DNA of 64,000 bases. Source: Ixodes scapularis. Taxonomy: Eukaryota; Arthropoda; Arachnida; Ixodida; Ixodidae. Location: assembly GCF_016920785.2 (NCBI RefSeq), contig NW_024609884.1:30362080-30426079 (forward strand). The letters are read 5' to 3'. The position numbers were made by a program, and so were the translations under genes. Numbering within the stretch: the first letter of the stretch is position 1; every line of letters begins with the position of its first letter. Of the stretch, positions 8,723 to 22,384 are shown piece after piece. The notes beneath the pieces were generated by a model, which was given only the letters and a program-made list of their open reading frames with translations, was not told the DNA's origin and did no database searches.

Positions 8723-11700
8723 CCTTAGATTATCGCGTGGTATAACGCACTATTCGATTCTGTCTTCGTAGCGAACATTGACAGTGCTCCGAAGTTCCAC
8801 AATATTTCTAGTTCGTGGCCTTTTCCGGCGGGCTAGTTAGCTTCGTTGAGTACGCTTCTCACAGCGCACTGGTGTGCTGCGGAGAAGCGACACCCGCGAA
8901 GTAGACACCGTGGCTATGAGTATTTCGCTCCGTCTCAGAGCCCAGCCGCGTTCTTAGGAGAAAGGCACTCCTCTAGAGCCGGATGGTGCACGCGCACGCT
9001 GCAAGTATTGAAACAAAGCAAAAAAACAAACAAACTAAAAATAATTTGGTGAATGCTCATGTAACAACTCTATCTTGAAGCACTAAAATTTTCCGATTTT
9101 AACTGCGGCTAGTATGCAACTTTGCGGTAGATTGCGACATTTTGTTGAGTTCCATGTGTCGTCCGTTGTGATCATCTTTTATATCAGAGATATACGGAAG
9201 GAAAATTCACTATTGCGAAGTGATTTCTAAATCATCTTTATTGGGTACAGCTGTGCTGTGCTATAGGTTTAATTTTGATGCCGAATTTCTTGTTTAGTAA
9301 CCACCTTCTTATGGACCCTCCAACTGTACAAGGGCGCGGCCAATAAAGTTTATATTCGAACGACATGAGCTTTACACTTAACGAATGGAAACTTGGGAAT
9401 AACCTTGATGACTTCAGCTCAATTATTTGAAGGAGGTATCTATATCAGCTACACATCAATTTCGCATCATTATAGAATTCTGTGTGTAAAATGGCATTGA
9501 CGTGCATAGTGAAATAAAAGCTTGGGTTTTAGCTAAATTACTAATATCACAGTTTTATTGCAACTTTCAGAACCTAAGAAAACATCCATATGGGTATCCA
9601 ATATTATTCTAACTTTATTTCCGTGAACTGCTCTTTTATTTCAAACCTGAATGCCAATTAATTTAACATATTTTCATGCTATGGCCGTCATCAGTCAGCG
9701 GTTGTTCGGCTGTTGAAAGAGGCCCTTTTACACACTAAGAATGTCACTTGTCACAACCTTCTAGCTGTTATCTCCGATGACTCTAAACCCGATTAAACAA
9801 ATAGCTGAGTCTTCAAGAAAATCCGACTGTCTGCTGCGCAGCGCATGCTGATAAGTGGTTGGCATTGAACATAAGTGGGCAGGCAAGCAAGAAATTGCTT
9901 TTTGGACAGGCCAGTTTATCGGCTTGGACGTACAGCCTATGACAAATGCATGTAAGCAATCTTAAATGAATCTCAAAAAATTGTATTTGCATGCTCTGCC
10001 AATGTATTTTGTCACGAAGAGCAGACAAGTGCTGCATTTGTTTCGTGAAAATGTCGAAAAGCAAAAATTTGCGAGCCGTTCAAATAACTTTCGTGCGACG
10101 GCTCACCAACAATGTTTCATACTCTAGTCTTTTATCTGACCACTGTAAGATTTGTCGCGAAACTAATAGTGACTTTGATGTCTGTCTGCTCCAGACTGTT
10201 ATTGACCGTGTGTTTTCAGGCAGTGCAAGTTGTGATACGAGACAAACAACGCGCGAATGTAAATACTTCCCGTTTATTAAAATTACGGCTTTTAACACAC
10301 TCGTTTGTTCGGAATTGGAAGGTGAAGCTTTCATTTAAGACTGTTGAAAGTCACTTACTCCTCAAAAACCTTGGAATTAGAAGATCGATACGCAGAACTG
10401 GTCATCCCGTTTTTGTACTTTCTAACAATATAACAGCACCGATAAAGTAAGGGTACTAAAAGCAAGCTTATAATTTGCTGGTTTTTAACAGCACAAAAAG
10501 CATATTTTGCATGCGATTCGCAAGGTACATCAGAACAATTCGTTTAATGCAAAAACTACTAAAAGTAAACGGCGAGTCTAACACGCTGCCACAGAAAACA
10601 TATTTGGGCTGCATCAGTTTCAGTTTCGGTTTTAAAAGCTCCAACAGAACGATTGTGACGGACACTATCAGGACGATGATGCATGACGGTACGGAATCCC
10701 GGGCGTGAGAATGGAAGCATGTGCCTTCTGTTTATCAAGATGTAATTCTGTTAAATCCAATTTATAAACGTGCATGAAACCACTACATGCATGACAGTGT
10801 GCTAACAAGTAACACAGTGTCACGTTCAAATAATAACACCACACACCGCAATTCTCGGCAATGAAATAAGGAAAATAAATCAACAAGGAAATACTGTAAG
10901 CGTCACTAACTATATAATATTTTACTTCACGAGCGCACGGACACCACGCGCGCAAAACGTGGGCATTTTATTTGTAGCGACATACCGCGTCTGCTCTACA
11001 ACAAGCCAAGATAGATACATACAAGCTAAATGTTTGAAAATTGACAACTGCCGAACGGCAGAGACAGAAATGCGGTTTAGAAAGGAGAATCCCGCACTTG
11101 TCGAAATCTGCAGCGAAAATATCCGCAGCGTGACGGTGAAAATGTGAAACAGCTGAACGGAGAGTAAATGCACACCTTTGGTGTTGCGGATATAGTAAGG
11201 CTCAACTTGCTGCGCCCTGATAATCTGATAATTTTTGTTAATTTATTTTATACTTCGAAAAGTAAGCATGATTGTTTAGCTACATGTAATGGCTGTTCGC
11301 GGGACGATAAATGTGTTCTTAGGGAGAATCGCCCCCTCGGGCGGTTCGAGTCTGGAGGTTTTTTCTATTTTTTAGTTTCCACCGGCAGAATACAGATGGC
11401 GACACTCACCTCATTTGGGTGTCGTTTCGGATTCCAGCTGTTCGTACCATCCGTCCGGACTAATTTACCGACGAGCAACATTTTCCCCCATTGTCTTGGC
11501 GAGGGCGATGACCTCCGTTGAGCCAAGTTTTGCATTCGTGCTGCTTGTATGGGTCAGAAGGTTTCTTTCTCCGCGATGGGATACCGTGGAAGTTCTACTC
11601 TCACACCTCGATCATGACTCTAGGAGTCTAGCAAAACAAGAAAGACGGGAGAAGACGATGAAGACGATGAAAGACGAAGTCAGACGAACACAGTCGTCGT

Positions 11701-11854
11701 ATTTTCTCCCTTTTCTCCGATTTGTTTTGCCCGTAGTATTGAATTTTAGATGTTCGATTATCATCGGATCTCATTTCTTTCTGCTCTTTGCTGCCTGAGG
11801 GCTCTCCCACTCTCGCTAGTTGGCTTCGTATTCTACGTATTGCTTTATTGCGAA
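8723..11854. other. unassigned intergenic sequence
   Basis: About 3.1 kb of AT-leaning sequence. All open frames are short, overlap on both strands and resemble no protein I know. I see no terminal repeats or RNA gene. Confidence 0.5.
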
Positions 11855-11874
11855 GGGGGGGGGGGGGGGGGGGG
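11855..11874. repeat. poly-G run, 20 nt
   Basis: Uninterrupted G run after TTGCGAA. Confidence 0.95.
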
Positions 11875-14751
11875 AGAATGATGTCAGCGTGCGGTGAGAT
11901 GGGATGAGGCGCGTTGATAACGAAGAAAATGGCAACGAAGGACACGTTGAAACTCTCAATGACCGGCAAAAGTATAAGTGTTCTTTCTTTTTTTTTTTTT
12001 GTATTGGCCAAATGCTGTTCCTGTAGAGGCACGTTACTGCGCTTGTTTTATGTACATAGTTTGCCGTGCTCGTTGCACATGCCATCGAGCTTGTCGTTCA
12101 CACTGAATAATCCTCGTCATGCAGTCCCACTGCTCGTCCATCGTGTACAGAAGACGTACGGGTTTCGCCGCAGAAGTGGTGACATAGTGATCTGCGGGCA
12201 CACCTCAGGCACGTTCTAAGCGTATGCTTATTGCTTCATCGATTTGTACGCATCGAAAATGACTCACCTCGTTCGTTCTCCGTTCTTCCTTCCTTGCCAG
12301 CAAAACGCAGCAGGGAGGGCAGGACGAAGCCTCGTGCACTTAAAAAAAAAACAAAAAAACACATGTTCGAACGTCTCGCTATCACTATGGCATACGGCCC
12401 ATGTGTGTCTATCCCTTTATCCCCTCAAAATTTCCCCGCGAGAAGGGGAGGGGGGTGCCGAAAGAAATGTTATTGTGATGATTGGACTTAGTGTGCAAAA
12501 GAAGGGTGTGTCAACCCATGGATCGGCTTGGAAGGACAAGGGAAGACGACGAAGAAGAGAAGAGATGGGTAGTGCGTGCACGAAGAGCGTGCGAAGGGCT
12601 GGCCGGGAGAACGGGCTAGAACCGAACGACACCATCGACCAGGGCAATCGGCGGCTCGCTCCTGCTGTCTGACCAGAAGCCTTGTCCCGGCGAGGGCAGC
12701 GCATAGAAATCTACGCTGCCCGGCTTCCTACTGCGGGAGCACATGATGCGTTGACTCTTGGGCACGGTGTACTCTTGGGTCATCGACGGAAGCCAGCCGC
12801 TCCCGCTCCGGACTGCCAGCCACAACCGTGGGCCGACAACGACCGCTCCAGACACGAGACCCGCTGCTGCGCATGGTTGTTCCAAGGCATGGTGATTGTT
12901 GCGTGCCCCTTTCTTTCATTTCTTTAACTAAGTTTTCTTTTTTTTTTCTTTTAGTATAAGCATATGAACTCTTGATTTCTTTTGGAAATACATGTTTTAA
13001 GAAAAACGAAGGACATTGTACGTATCTTGTCTATATTTCACCCTAAAGAACCTTGCTACAGTTATAAAACAAGACAAAAAAACAAAAAAAAAAAACTCTC
13101 CTCCTGTGGATAAACCTACAAATTAGTAACAATAAGTGTCTTCCTCCAATACACACAATACACAACACAAACCTTCAAACGTAAAAGTCTTTTGAGGCCT
13201 GCACTTACTTCTTATCGCAATTACCGGGCTAACGTTTGGTCTACGGGACGGTGTCGTCTGAAAGAGCAAACGACGAGCAGAAACTTTTGAAAGAGCATAC
13301 GACAGTTCGAACGACCAGGTGGCCGTTTGAACTTGAAGGCGCACTGAACGTAGTCCGTAGGTGGTTCGTACAACTTGACGGTTTTCCCGCGTTCGTGTTG
13401 GAACAAAACAAATAAATCTGATGACCACAGGTATCCGTGAATTCAACCCGAAGTGCTTCCCGCCCAAGCAATCGTGGTTCGACGGTGTCTGGTTTTCCCT
13501 TTTCACGGCACATATCCACGTTCTCGGACGAACCGAGCACATGAAAACTGACCTTCAAACCTTTAATTATATAGCAATTAAGGCCACGGTCCCACTGAAT
13601 GTGGCAGTTTAGGTACTTTTTGGCAGGTCATTACTCATCTCCTTTTAAATACTGTTTTGTGGGATTGATGTCATTCGAAAGGCAACGCAATCCTCTTTCA
13701 TTTGATATTATGTATGTGTTGGTTTTTACCGTTCATGCGCATTTGTAGCGTTGCGAATATGATGGCGCGAACCCTCACTTGCTCCGCTAGTTCATGTTTT
13801 ATGAACGATCCATTAAAGCTAACACGGTTCCAATATAGCAGTTTTGTTAAGGTGATGTCGGAGCAGAATGTAACGATACACTTTTTTGGTATTTGCACTT
13901 CTTTGTTTTCTTCATCCCTCCAAATATTGCCTTAAAATTGACATTTTTCAGCACAAATATGTTTTTAAAGGCACGCGCTAGGGCAATGAAATTAGTTGCA
14001 GATGGAGTGCTTATAATTGGTAATATGCAGAAAAAAATTTAATGTTGTGTAAAATTTGTTTGTTTAGATATTTTATATCAAACGTAGCACTTTTTTGTGC
14101 TTCGAGTCATGGTACTTCAAATGCCGCTGAGGAAATAATTGAACTATGATAAAATCTTTCATAAGATTTAGAGCTACAATGGTTGCCCAAGAGGTAGATG
14201 ATGGCTTTTTTTTAATTTTCAAAGTCATAACGCTCCAGGAGCGTTTCAAACTTACCTGTTTTGACGCATATCTTTTTTGGACATCAAACAGATTTATTGG
14301 CATCTAATAATATTTATTGTTTGGAATAGATATACATTGCGATGTATTAAATTTTCACAATGATCTTGCTTTGGTTTCTTAATAGGTGTAGAGCTTAGCT
14401 AATTTAAAAAAAAAAATTAAAAACTCTTTGGGTGTTTTGTTGCGCTACCTGGCGGATGGCAGACGAACTGCTGATTTCTAATGTTAAAAAAATTTCAGAG
14501 GGCGGCGTTGGCGTCTGTATTATCATCAATCTCCGCGTCTTTTTACCCTCACATTTAAAAAATATATTGGAAGATTTACTATCGATAACTGAATGGTTTA
14601 AGTACTGGGTCAGGCTAATAAATCTAAGACAAATAATTACACAAGCGTAGCGTGATATAATGTGTTCATTATTCGATATGATTGAAATCAATAAACAATG
14701 AAGACGAAGAGGAAAAGAATACACCCGAGTTCACTTTATGCCTAGAGTCAC
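11875..14751. other. unassigned intergenic sequence
   Basis: A GC-richer patch (12300-12900) is followed by AT-rich sequence. No conserved protein, tRNA or transposon end was recognised. Confidence 0.5.
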
Positions 14752-15489
14752 TAAATGAGCTTTAAAGTATCGGCACTCCGTTCCCCAAGATTGTTTTGGG
14801 CGCCGCCATTTTGGGTCTTGCTCAGAGCAAACGCAACTGCCCATCATCATGATCCAAAAGTACGACTTCCTCAGCATTAGATGCGGTGCTAGGAAGCTGA
14901 TGCAATATTGCAGTGCTCTGTCGCGGATTGTTTAAACATTTGTGAGGGACGGAAAAGCGTTTCCTGTGATTTTAGATAAAGCTTCATATAACTGGCAACC
15001 ATGATTTTAAGCCACAATATGGCCAAGTGTTGTTACTCTGAACCGTAGCTAATTTACTGGCACAAGCGGGAACAATGAAGAAGAGGCAGGTGTCAAAAGG
15101 TAGTGGCTTGTGGAATACACGGAACTTACGTCATGGCCCCTCCAGGTATTACAAGCCTCTTGAACAAGAGCATGAATAGTGTCATTGAATAAGCTACGCT
15201 TCAGAGTAGCGACACTTGGCCTTATTGTGGCTTAAAATCATGGTTGCCAATTATTTGAAGCTTCATCTGAGATCACAAGGAACGCTTTTCCGTCCTCCAC
15301 TTTAAACAGTTTGCGACGAAGCAAAGCAATATTACATGAGCTTCCTAACACCGAATCGAATGCTGACGAAGTCGCAATTTTGAATCATGACGATCGGTAG
15401 TTGCGCCTGCTCTGCACAAGCGTCAAAATGGCGGCGCCCATAACACTGTCGGGGAAGTGAGTGGCGATACTCTAAGCGCTGCTCATTTA
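14752..15489. mobile_element. 738-bp foldback (long inverted repeat) element
   Basis: Ends TAAATGAGC and GCTCATTTA match as inverted repeats. Long diverged arms pair GCGCCGCCATTTTG with CAAAATGGCGGCGCC, GACGGAAAAGCGTTTCCT with AGGAACGCTTTTCCGTC, and ACCATGATTTTAAGCCACAA with TTGTGGCTTAAAATCATGGT. The central 150 bp is unpaired. No transposase is encoded, so it is probably non-autonomous. Confidence 0.85.
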
Positions 15490-15825
15490 TTGGCTCTAGT
15501 TCCCGCGAACCTCCTTTCGCCTGACTGAAACTGAAAGTAAATATGAGTAATACAGTATTATTATAGCTTATTTAGTTATAACCAACTACACATAATGAGA
15601 GAAGGAAGCGGCCGGATAGGAGAAAAGCGGGTTTTATGTGCGACCGTTCTAACCGCTCAAAAGAGAGAACGCGCGAGCTTGCGCTGGTTTAAAAAAAAAG
15701 ACGATCCAAAGAAAAGAGGCAGCACGCCGTGTTCTTTGTGATTGTGCGTCTAATTGCAAATTGTTGTGTGTATGTTTATACAGCCGGAAGTTAGTCTTCC
15801 TTAGTGGGCCTTTGGTGTCTGAGCT

Positions 15826-16010
15826 GTAGATGAGCAATTTAGCCAGTGCGGTACAACCGCAAACCTGGGGTCTTTAACGTGCAGCACGCAGTAGTGATAC
15901 ATGACCGCACTCCGGTACGATGCTCTTCCAGATCGAAACGGGCAGGGGCGCGGTGGATTCTGCAGCGCGAGCTTTCGCTCCACGTGCTGGTGTACGCTAG
16001 ACCATGCACT
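15826..16010 (-). mobile_element. SINE, copy 2 (diverged head)
   Basis: Shares TTAGCCAGTGCGGTAC, AACCTGGGGTCTTTAACGTGC, AGTAGTGATACATGA and AGATCGAAACGGG with the SINE at 7528 and 55195. The tRNA-like head is diverged but still carries GGAGCGAAAGC and GCGCTGCAG blocks on the minus strand. Confidence 0.7.
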
Positions 16011-16025
16011 TGGCCACCGATCCCT

Positions 16026-16044
16026 CCCCCCCCCCCCCCCCCCC
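16026..16044. repeat. poly-C run, 19 nt
   Basis: Uninterrupted C run (poly-G on the minus strand), just past the SINE head. Confidence 0.95.
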
Positions 16045-16081
16045 TCTTGTGCATGTAATTTATATACAGGTATAAGTATTT

Positions 16082-16108
16082 GACGATCGACGACGGACGT
16101 CGATCGTC
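16082..16108. repeat. 11-bp-arm perfect hairpin
   Basis: GACGATCGACG (16082-16092), loop ACGGA, then CGTCGATCGTC (16098-16108). Confidence 0.85.
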
Positions 16109-16799
16109 TCGAGGTAATGTACGTCATAACATTATATTAATAATAAACATGTTGAAGGACTGAACGATTCCATTTTTCAATTCTTGGTTTGTAATATGGC
16201 GGTAGCCTATTGTACTTACTGTTCATAAAGAGCAATATGAGGTGACGAGGTAATGATTAAATGATGAGGCTCTATAAGGGCGACGACATTAGTGGGTGTC
16301 GAACCACAACGCACAGTGCCAGACTTGTTCCAAGTATCGTGTACCCAAAGACTTTCTTTACCCGCAACAGTATATGGTAGAATCAATGAGGATGCTGCTT
16401 TACAACTGCACGTGGAACAGGAAAACTGCACTGTGCAGAAGTGCGGCTTATTCGTTATTATGAGGGACGGATTTCTAGCAGCATTCCCTGATTGACTACT
16501 TGGAACAAATGGCCTCGTTGACGTAAAGTGTCCCCGTTCCAAAAGATTCTTGAAGCATACTTAAACCGCAAAGGAGTATGAGGCGAAAAATAAGAAAAAG
16601 GAGCCTGGTGTGAAAGGTCCAAATCACCACCATAGCTTCTACTATCAAATACGAGGGCAGTTACACAATACACAAAGATAGTTTTGTGATTTAGTTATAT
16701 TTACACTTAAGGGCATTGATATCCAACGTATTCAGAGAGATGACACCTCCTGGTCAACCAACATAGAGCCTTCTCTACTCAAGTTTTACATGGAAGGCC
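16109..16799. other. unassigned sequence upstream of the gypsy remnant
   Basis: No protein or RNA recognised. It may hold decayed 3' sequence of the minus-strand gypsy element at 16800, but no LTR is visible. Confidence 0.4.
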
Positions 16800-17335
16800 C
16801 GACTTCCGCTGAAATTCCTCACGTAGACCGAGTTGTCCGACCGAATAAACTGCCCTTACTCCCGATCTTGGAATCTCTCGATCTTTGTTCGTAGGCCATA
16901 GTATCATGAGATCGAGGGGTGTGGCTCTTCGTCCGCCGAATACTGCTTCGGCGGGTTTTTTTTCCGTGTAAGATGAGACCGTCGCGTGCTGCCGGAACAA
17001 GAACCTGGCGATTCTTCACTGAACTGCTTCTTCCGTAAGCTTCAAAAGGGCTTTTTTTCGTTTCGCACACCATCTGTTCTGCTTGCCCGTTAGTTGCAGG
17101 ATGGTATGGTGCACTAATGTGATGCCTGATGCCGGTTTTTGTTTCTTCAAAAACTTGTTTATTTTGTTTGAAGCAAGATTTGGCGCGTTATCAGAGAAAA
17201 GTATTTTCGGTAGGGCAAAAGTAGGTAAAAAGAGACCGTAGAACGTCAATGACGTGTTTGGACGTCGTGGCAGGCATCGTGTAAACTTCCAGCCACTTAG
17301 AGTACGCATCGCCCATGACTCCGCAGATGTGGATA
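16800..17335 (-). pseudogene. Ty3/gypsy integrase remnant
   Basis: On the minus strand, shifted frames give GDAYSKWLEVYTMPATTSK, TFALPKILFSDNAPNLAS, NKFLKK and MVCETKKALLKLTE-like blocks, the order of a gypsy-type integrase catalytic core. The first Asp sits in the DAYSKW block and the second in SDN; the region of the Glu (expected near an HPATNGQAE-type block) is frameshifted. Stops and frameshifts make it dead. RT, RNase H and LTRs are not recognisable nearby. It is distinct from the gypsy copy at 19138-21442. Confidence 0.8.
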
Positions 17336-18365
17336 CGTTTCGCCACCCACCGACTGAATAGTGGATCGTTTTCAGTTACTGTTCATGATGGCGTTGGACT
17401 CAAGGAAGACTTCCGAGTCTTTCCACAAAGTTAGCCCAGGTGCCAGGACTTTTGTCGACAGCGGTAAGTGTTCGAAACGTCGACAACGTCGGTAGCCGCG
17501 TGTTGTGCTTGACACTGGACCCTTACCATTCGCTGAGAAGAAACTTGCTTGTTCGTCTGCCATGAGTGGTCCGATATCAGGTCATCACCGCAACACCATC
17601 TCCCGACAAAACTGGTCTTCATTGTCCGCATGTCCAAAGTTAGCAATCACGTCAACTTATAAATTCCCGAACGCTCATAACTTGCCGTCGCTAAACGCCG
17701 TTCATTCATAGCGTCTTCATTGCAAATAAACGTCTTCCTATTTCTTCTGATGGTTTTCATCATATTCCTTCTAAGCTGTACTTACAACATTATGTTTGTC
17801 GGTACTTCCGAAAATTTTGCAACGGCGTTTGTTTTCTGGGAACTATAATGTAACAACATTTACAACATCTTCCGGACCCCGTGAAACATATTTCGCGACC
17901 TTTTTTTAGTCGTCATTAAAATGGTGAGGTAAGTACCGTAAATTGCGAAGCAGTTTACTTGACGTCCACTTCCACTGGTGTCTTGGAAGATCGAGTCTAC
18001 TGAGCGTGCATTCCCTCGGAGGAAAGTTTCATTGATAGAATATTGACACGTCAATCAACATTTGATTCCTTCTTAGTAAGATTTATTGCGAAAGCCCGTT
18101 ACAACCGCCAAACCGCATGTCCCTATATCAGATAACAATTTATACCCAGCCTGACATTCTCGCATACATCCGTTTGATGGGCCACGCTACCTGAGGTAGC
18201 TGAGCACAGCTGGCAGCGGCGCGAGCAAGGCCACGAGGGGTAGCTGAGCACAGCTGCTCGAGCCATCCCACTGTGACCCAATGTTTCGGCCACCCCACGG
18301 GTGCGTGTCACCATCTATTGGTTGAACTAACGCCTTGTTCAAGATGGCTGCCGTGGGAGCGCAGC
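17336..18365. other. unassigned; includes a 19-bp word repeated
   Basis: Possibly more decayed gypsy pol (17370-17700), but too degraded to assign. The word GGTAGCTGAGCACAGCTG occurs at 18195 and again at 18239, 44 bp apart. Confidence 0.4.
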
Positions 18366-18434
18366 CTTAAATGCAAAGGTGCAAGCGAGCTGGACAAGAA
18401 TGACGAAAATAATCCCTGGAGAAGGATATTTTCT
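18366..18434 (-). mobile_element. fragment of the PLE-associated tail/arm sequence
   Basis: TGCAAAGGTGCAAGCGAGCTGGACAAGAATGACGAAAATAATCCC-type sequence matches the flank and left arm of the hairpin at 24930-25090. No hairpin forms here, so it is a one-arm copy. Confidence 0.65.
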
Positions 18435-18456
18435 TCAAACCTTTCTCGACTTTTTT

Positions 18457-18628
18457 TGGTACAGCCTCAGTCGCGGCGTTTTGACGAGAAGGTAGGTTTT
18501 TGTCTGGTTTCTTTCAAAACAACGCTGAATGCACGTTCCGCATGGTGACTTCTGCCCACAGCCCCAGACCGAAAGTGCGCTCGTTGCGCCACCATAGCGC
18601 CGTGACGTAACAGAGTTGAGTTCGTCGA
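18457..18628. repeat. dispersed repeat family P, copy 2
   Basis: Partner of 5533-5700, same orientation, with about 80-85 percent identity by eye in the shared blocks. Confidence 0.85.
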
Positions 18629-18719
18629 AGAGCAGATGATCACGAGACACATGGGCTTCGGAACCTGGTCAACGTCGGATGCTTTCGAAGCTCCCGTGTT
18701 TCATGACCGTCCCTGCTTT

Positions 18720-19027
18720 CCTTAACAAAGTCCGTGCGTCCACTTTCCCGCAAAACACTCGGAGAGCCAATCACCGTAACTTACGGAGGCAGCTCAGCGA
18801 ATGACGATGCGGAAACATATGTTTAGACCAAAAAACGCAGTCTGAGTGTGACATTAAGCAATGCAAAACGTCACGCTTGCATTGCTTAATGTCGCAACTC
18901 AGACTGCGTTTTTTGGTCTAAACATATGTTTCCGAATCGTCATTCGCTGAGCTGTCTCCGTAAGTTGCGGTGATTGGGTCTCTGAGTGTTGTGCGGGAAA
19001 GTAGACGCACGGGCTTTTTTTAGAGTG
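18720..19027. mobile_element. foldback MITE family F, copy 2 (left end decayed)
   Basis: Same paired blocks as 7200-7496 (GCGTCTACTTTCCCGCA, AACGCAGTCTGAGT, ATGACGATGCGG). The right terminus TTAGAGTG is intact at 19027. The left CACTCTAA terminus is replaced by CTTAACAAAG. A CA microsatellite begins at the right end. Confidence 0.93.
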
Positions 19028-19129
19028 CACACACACACATACACACACACACACACGCACACGCACGCACACGCACGCACACACACACACACGCACACAG
19101 ACACACACACACACACATATATATATATT
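19028..19129. repeat. (CA)n/(CACG)n microsatellite ending in (TA)n
   Basis: About 100 bp of ACAC/ACGC repeats followed by ATATATATAT. It sits exactly between the MITE end and the gypsy LTR. Confidence 0.97.
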
Positions 19130-19137
19130 CTCACGAA

Positions 19138-19553
19138 TGACAACTGATGAGGCGAAGATACCTGAAGAAACTAAACGTTTAATGGGGCGAACTTGTGCCC
19201 AAAACAAACAAAACAAAAAGGGAACAGAAGAAAACAGCAGAGCGTCGCGGGCGTCGATGTCGGCGAAACCGCAGGATCGAGCGCTGGGGCGAGACTGACT
19301 CCGGCTGGCCACGCGGAGCCCCTTATGTAAGTACGCGCGTTGGCTTCTGGAACAATCAGCCTAGAAGGTTCGGCGACAAGAACATTCGGAACTCGGTCAG
19401 ACGAGAATGTTCTCGAACTCACGAGAACGCAATGTTGAAAGAATAAATTAAAGAACATTCCACTGACTGGAATTGAACCTAGACTTTCCGCGCGACAGTC
19501 AAGCGCGGTTACCACTCGGACACGCACGCGGTCGCTCGCCGACGCGCGTAGCA
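19138..19553 (-). mobile_element. probable 3' LTR of a Ty3/gypsy element
   Basis: On the minus strand it begins TGCTACGCGCG right after a polypurine tract and ends near ...CAGTTGTCA (plus TGACAACTG at 19138), so it has TG...CA termini. A GGGGCTCC core-promoter-like stretch and CATTAAACG, a likely poly(A)-signal variant, lie in the order expected of U3-R-U5. The matching 5' LTR is missing because the element is cut at 21442. The left boundary could be a few bases off. Confidence 0.6.
19467..19533 (-). ncRNA. tRNA-like segment inside the LTR (U3 side)
   Basis: The minus strand carries TGTCCGAGTGGTAACCGC (A-box/D-arm style), an anticodon-stem-like CGCGC...GCGCG pair and AGGTTCAATTCC (B-box style). 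Spacing fits a tRNA, but stems have mismatches and no clean acceptor stem is visible, so it is a tRNA-derived or pseudo-tRNA sequence, not a working tRNA gene. Confidence 0.55.
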
Positions 19554-19556
19554 TTA

Positions 19557-19566
19557 CTCCCCCCTT
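19557..19566 (-). promoter_or_regulatory. polypurine tract of the gypsy element
   Basis: The minus strand reads AAGGGGGGAG immediately before the presumed LTR start. This is the usual place for the plus-strand primer of LTR retrotransposons. Confidence 0.6.
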
Positions 19567-19697
19567 AATTAAAAGCGCATCGTCTCGATGCGACGTGCCG
19601 GGAAACAAAAATAGCGAAACAAACAAAAATAATGCAAACTACGTGGACTTGTGCAACACAATCCTATCGAGCGTATTACAAAACACAATTCACAGTC

Positions 19698-22341
<2,644 letters not shown>

Positions 22342-22382
<41 letters not shown>
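22342..22382. repeat. (TA)n microsatellite
   Basis: About 40 bp of TA between two foldback elements. Confidence 0.97.

Positions 22383-22384
<2 letters not shown>

Noticed and set aside
18899..19312. Cys/Val-rich open frames
   Set aside because: They are translations of the (CA)n array and LTR.
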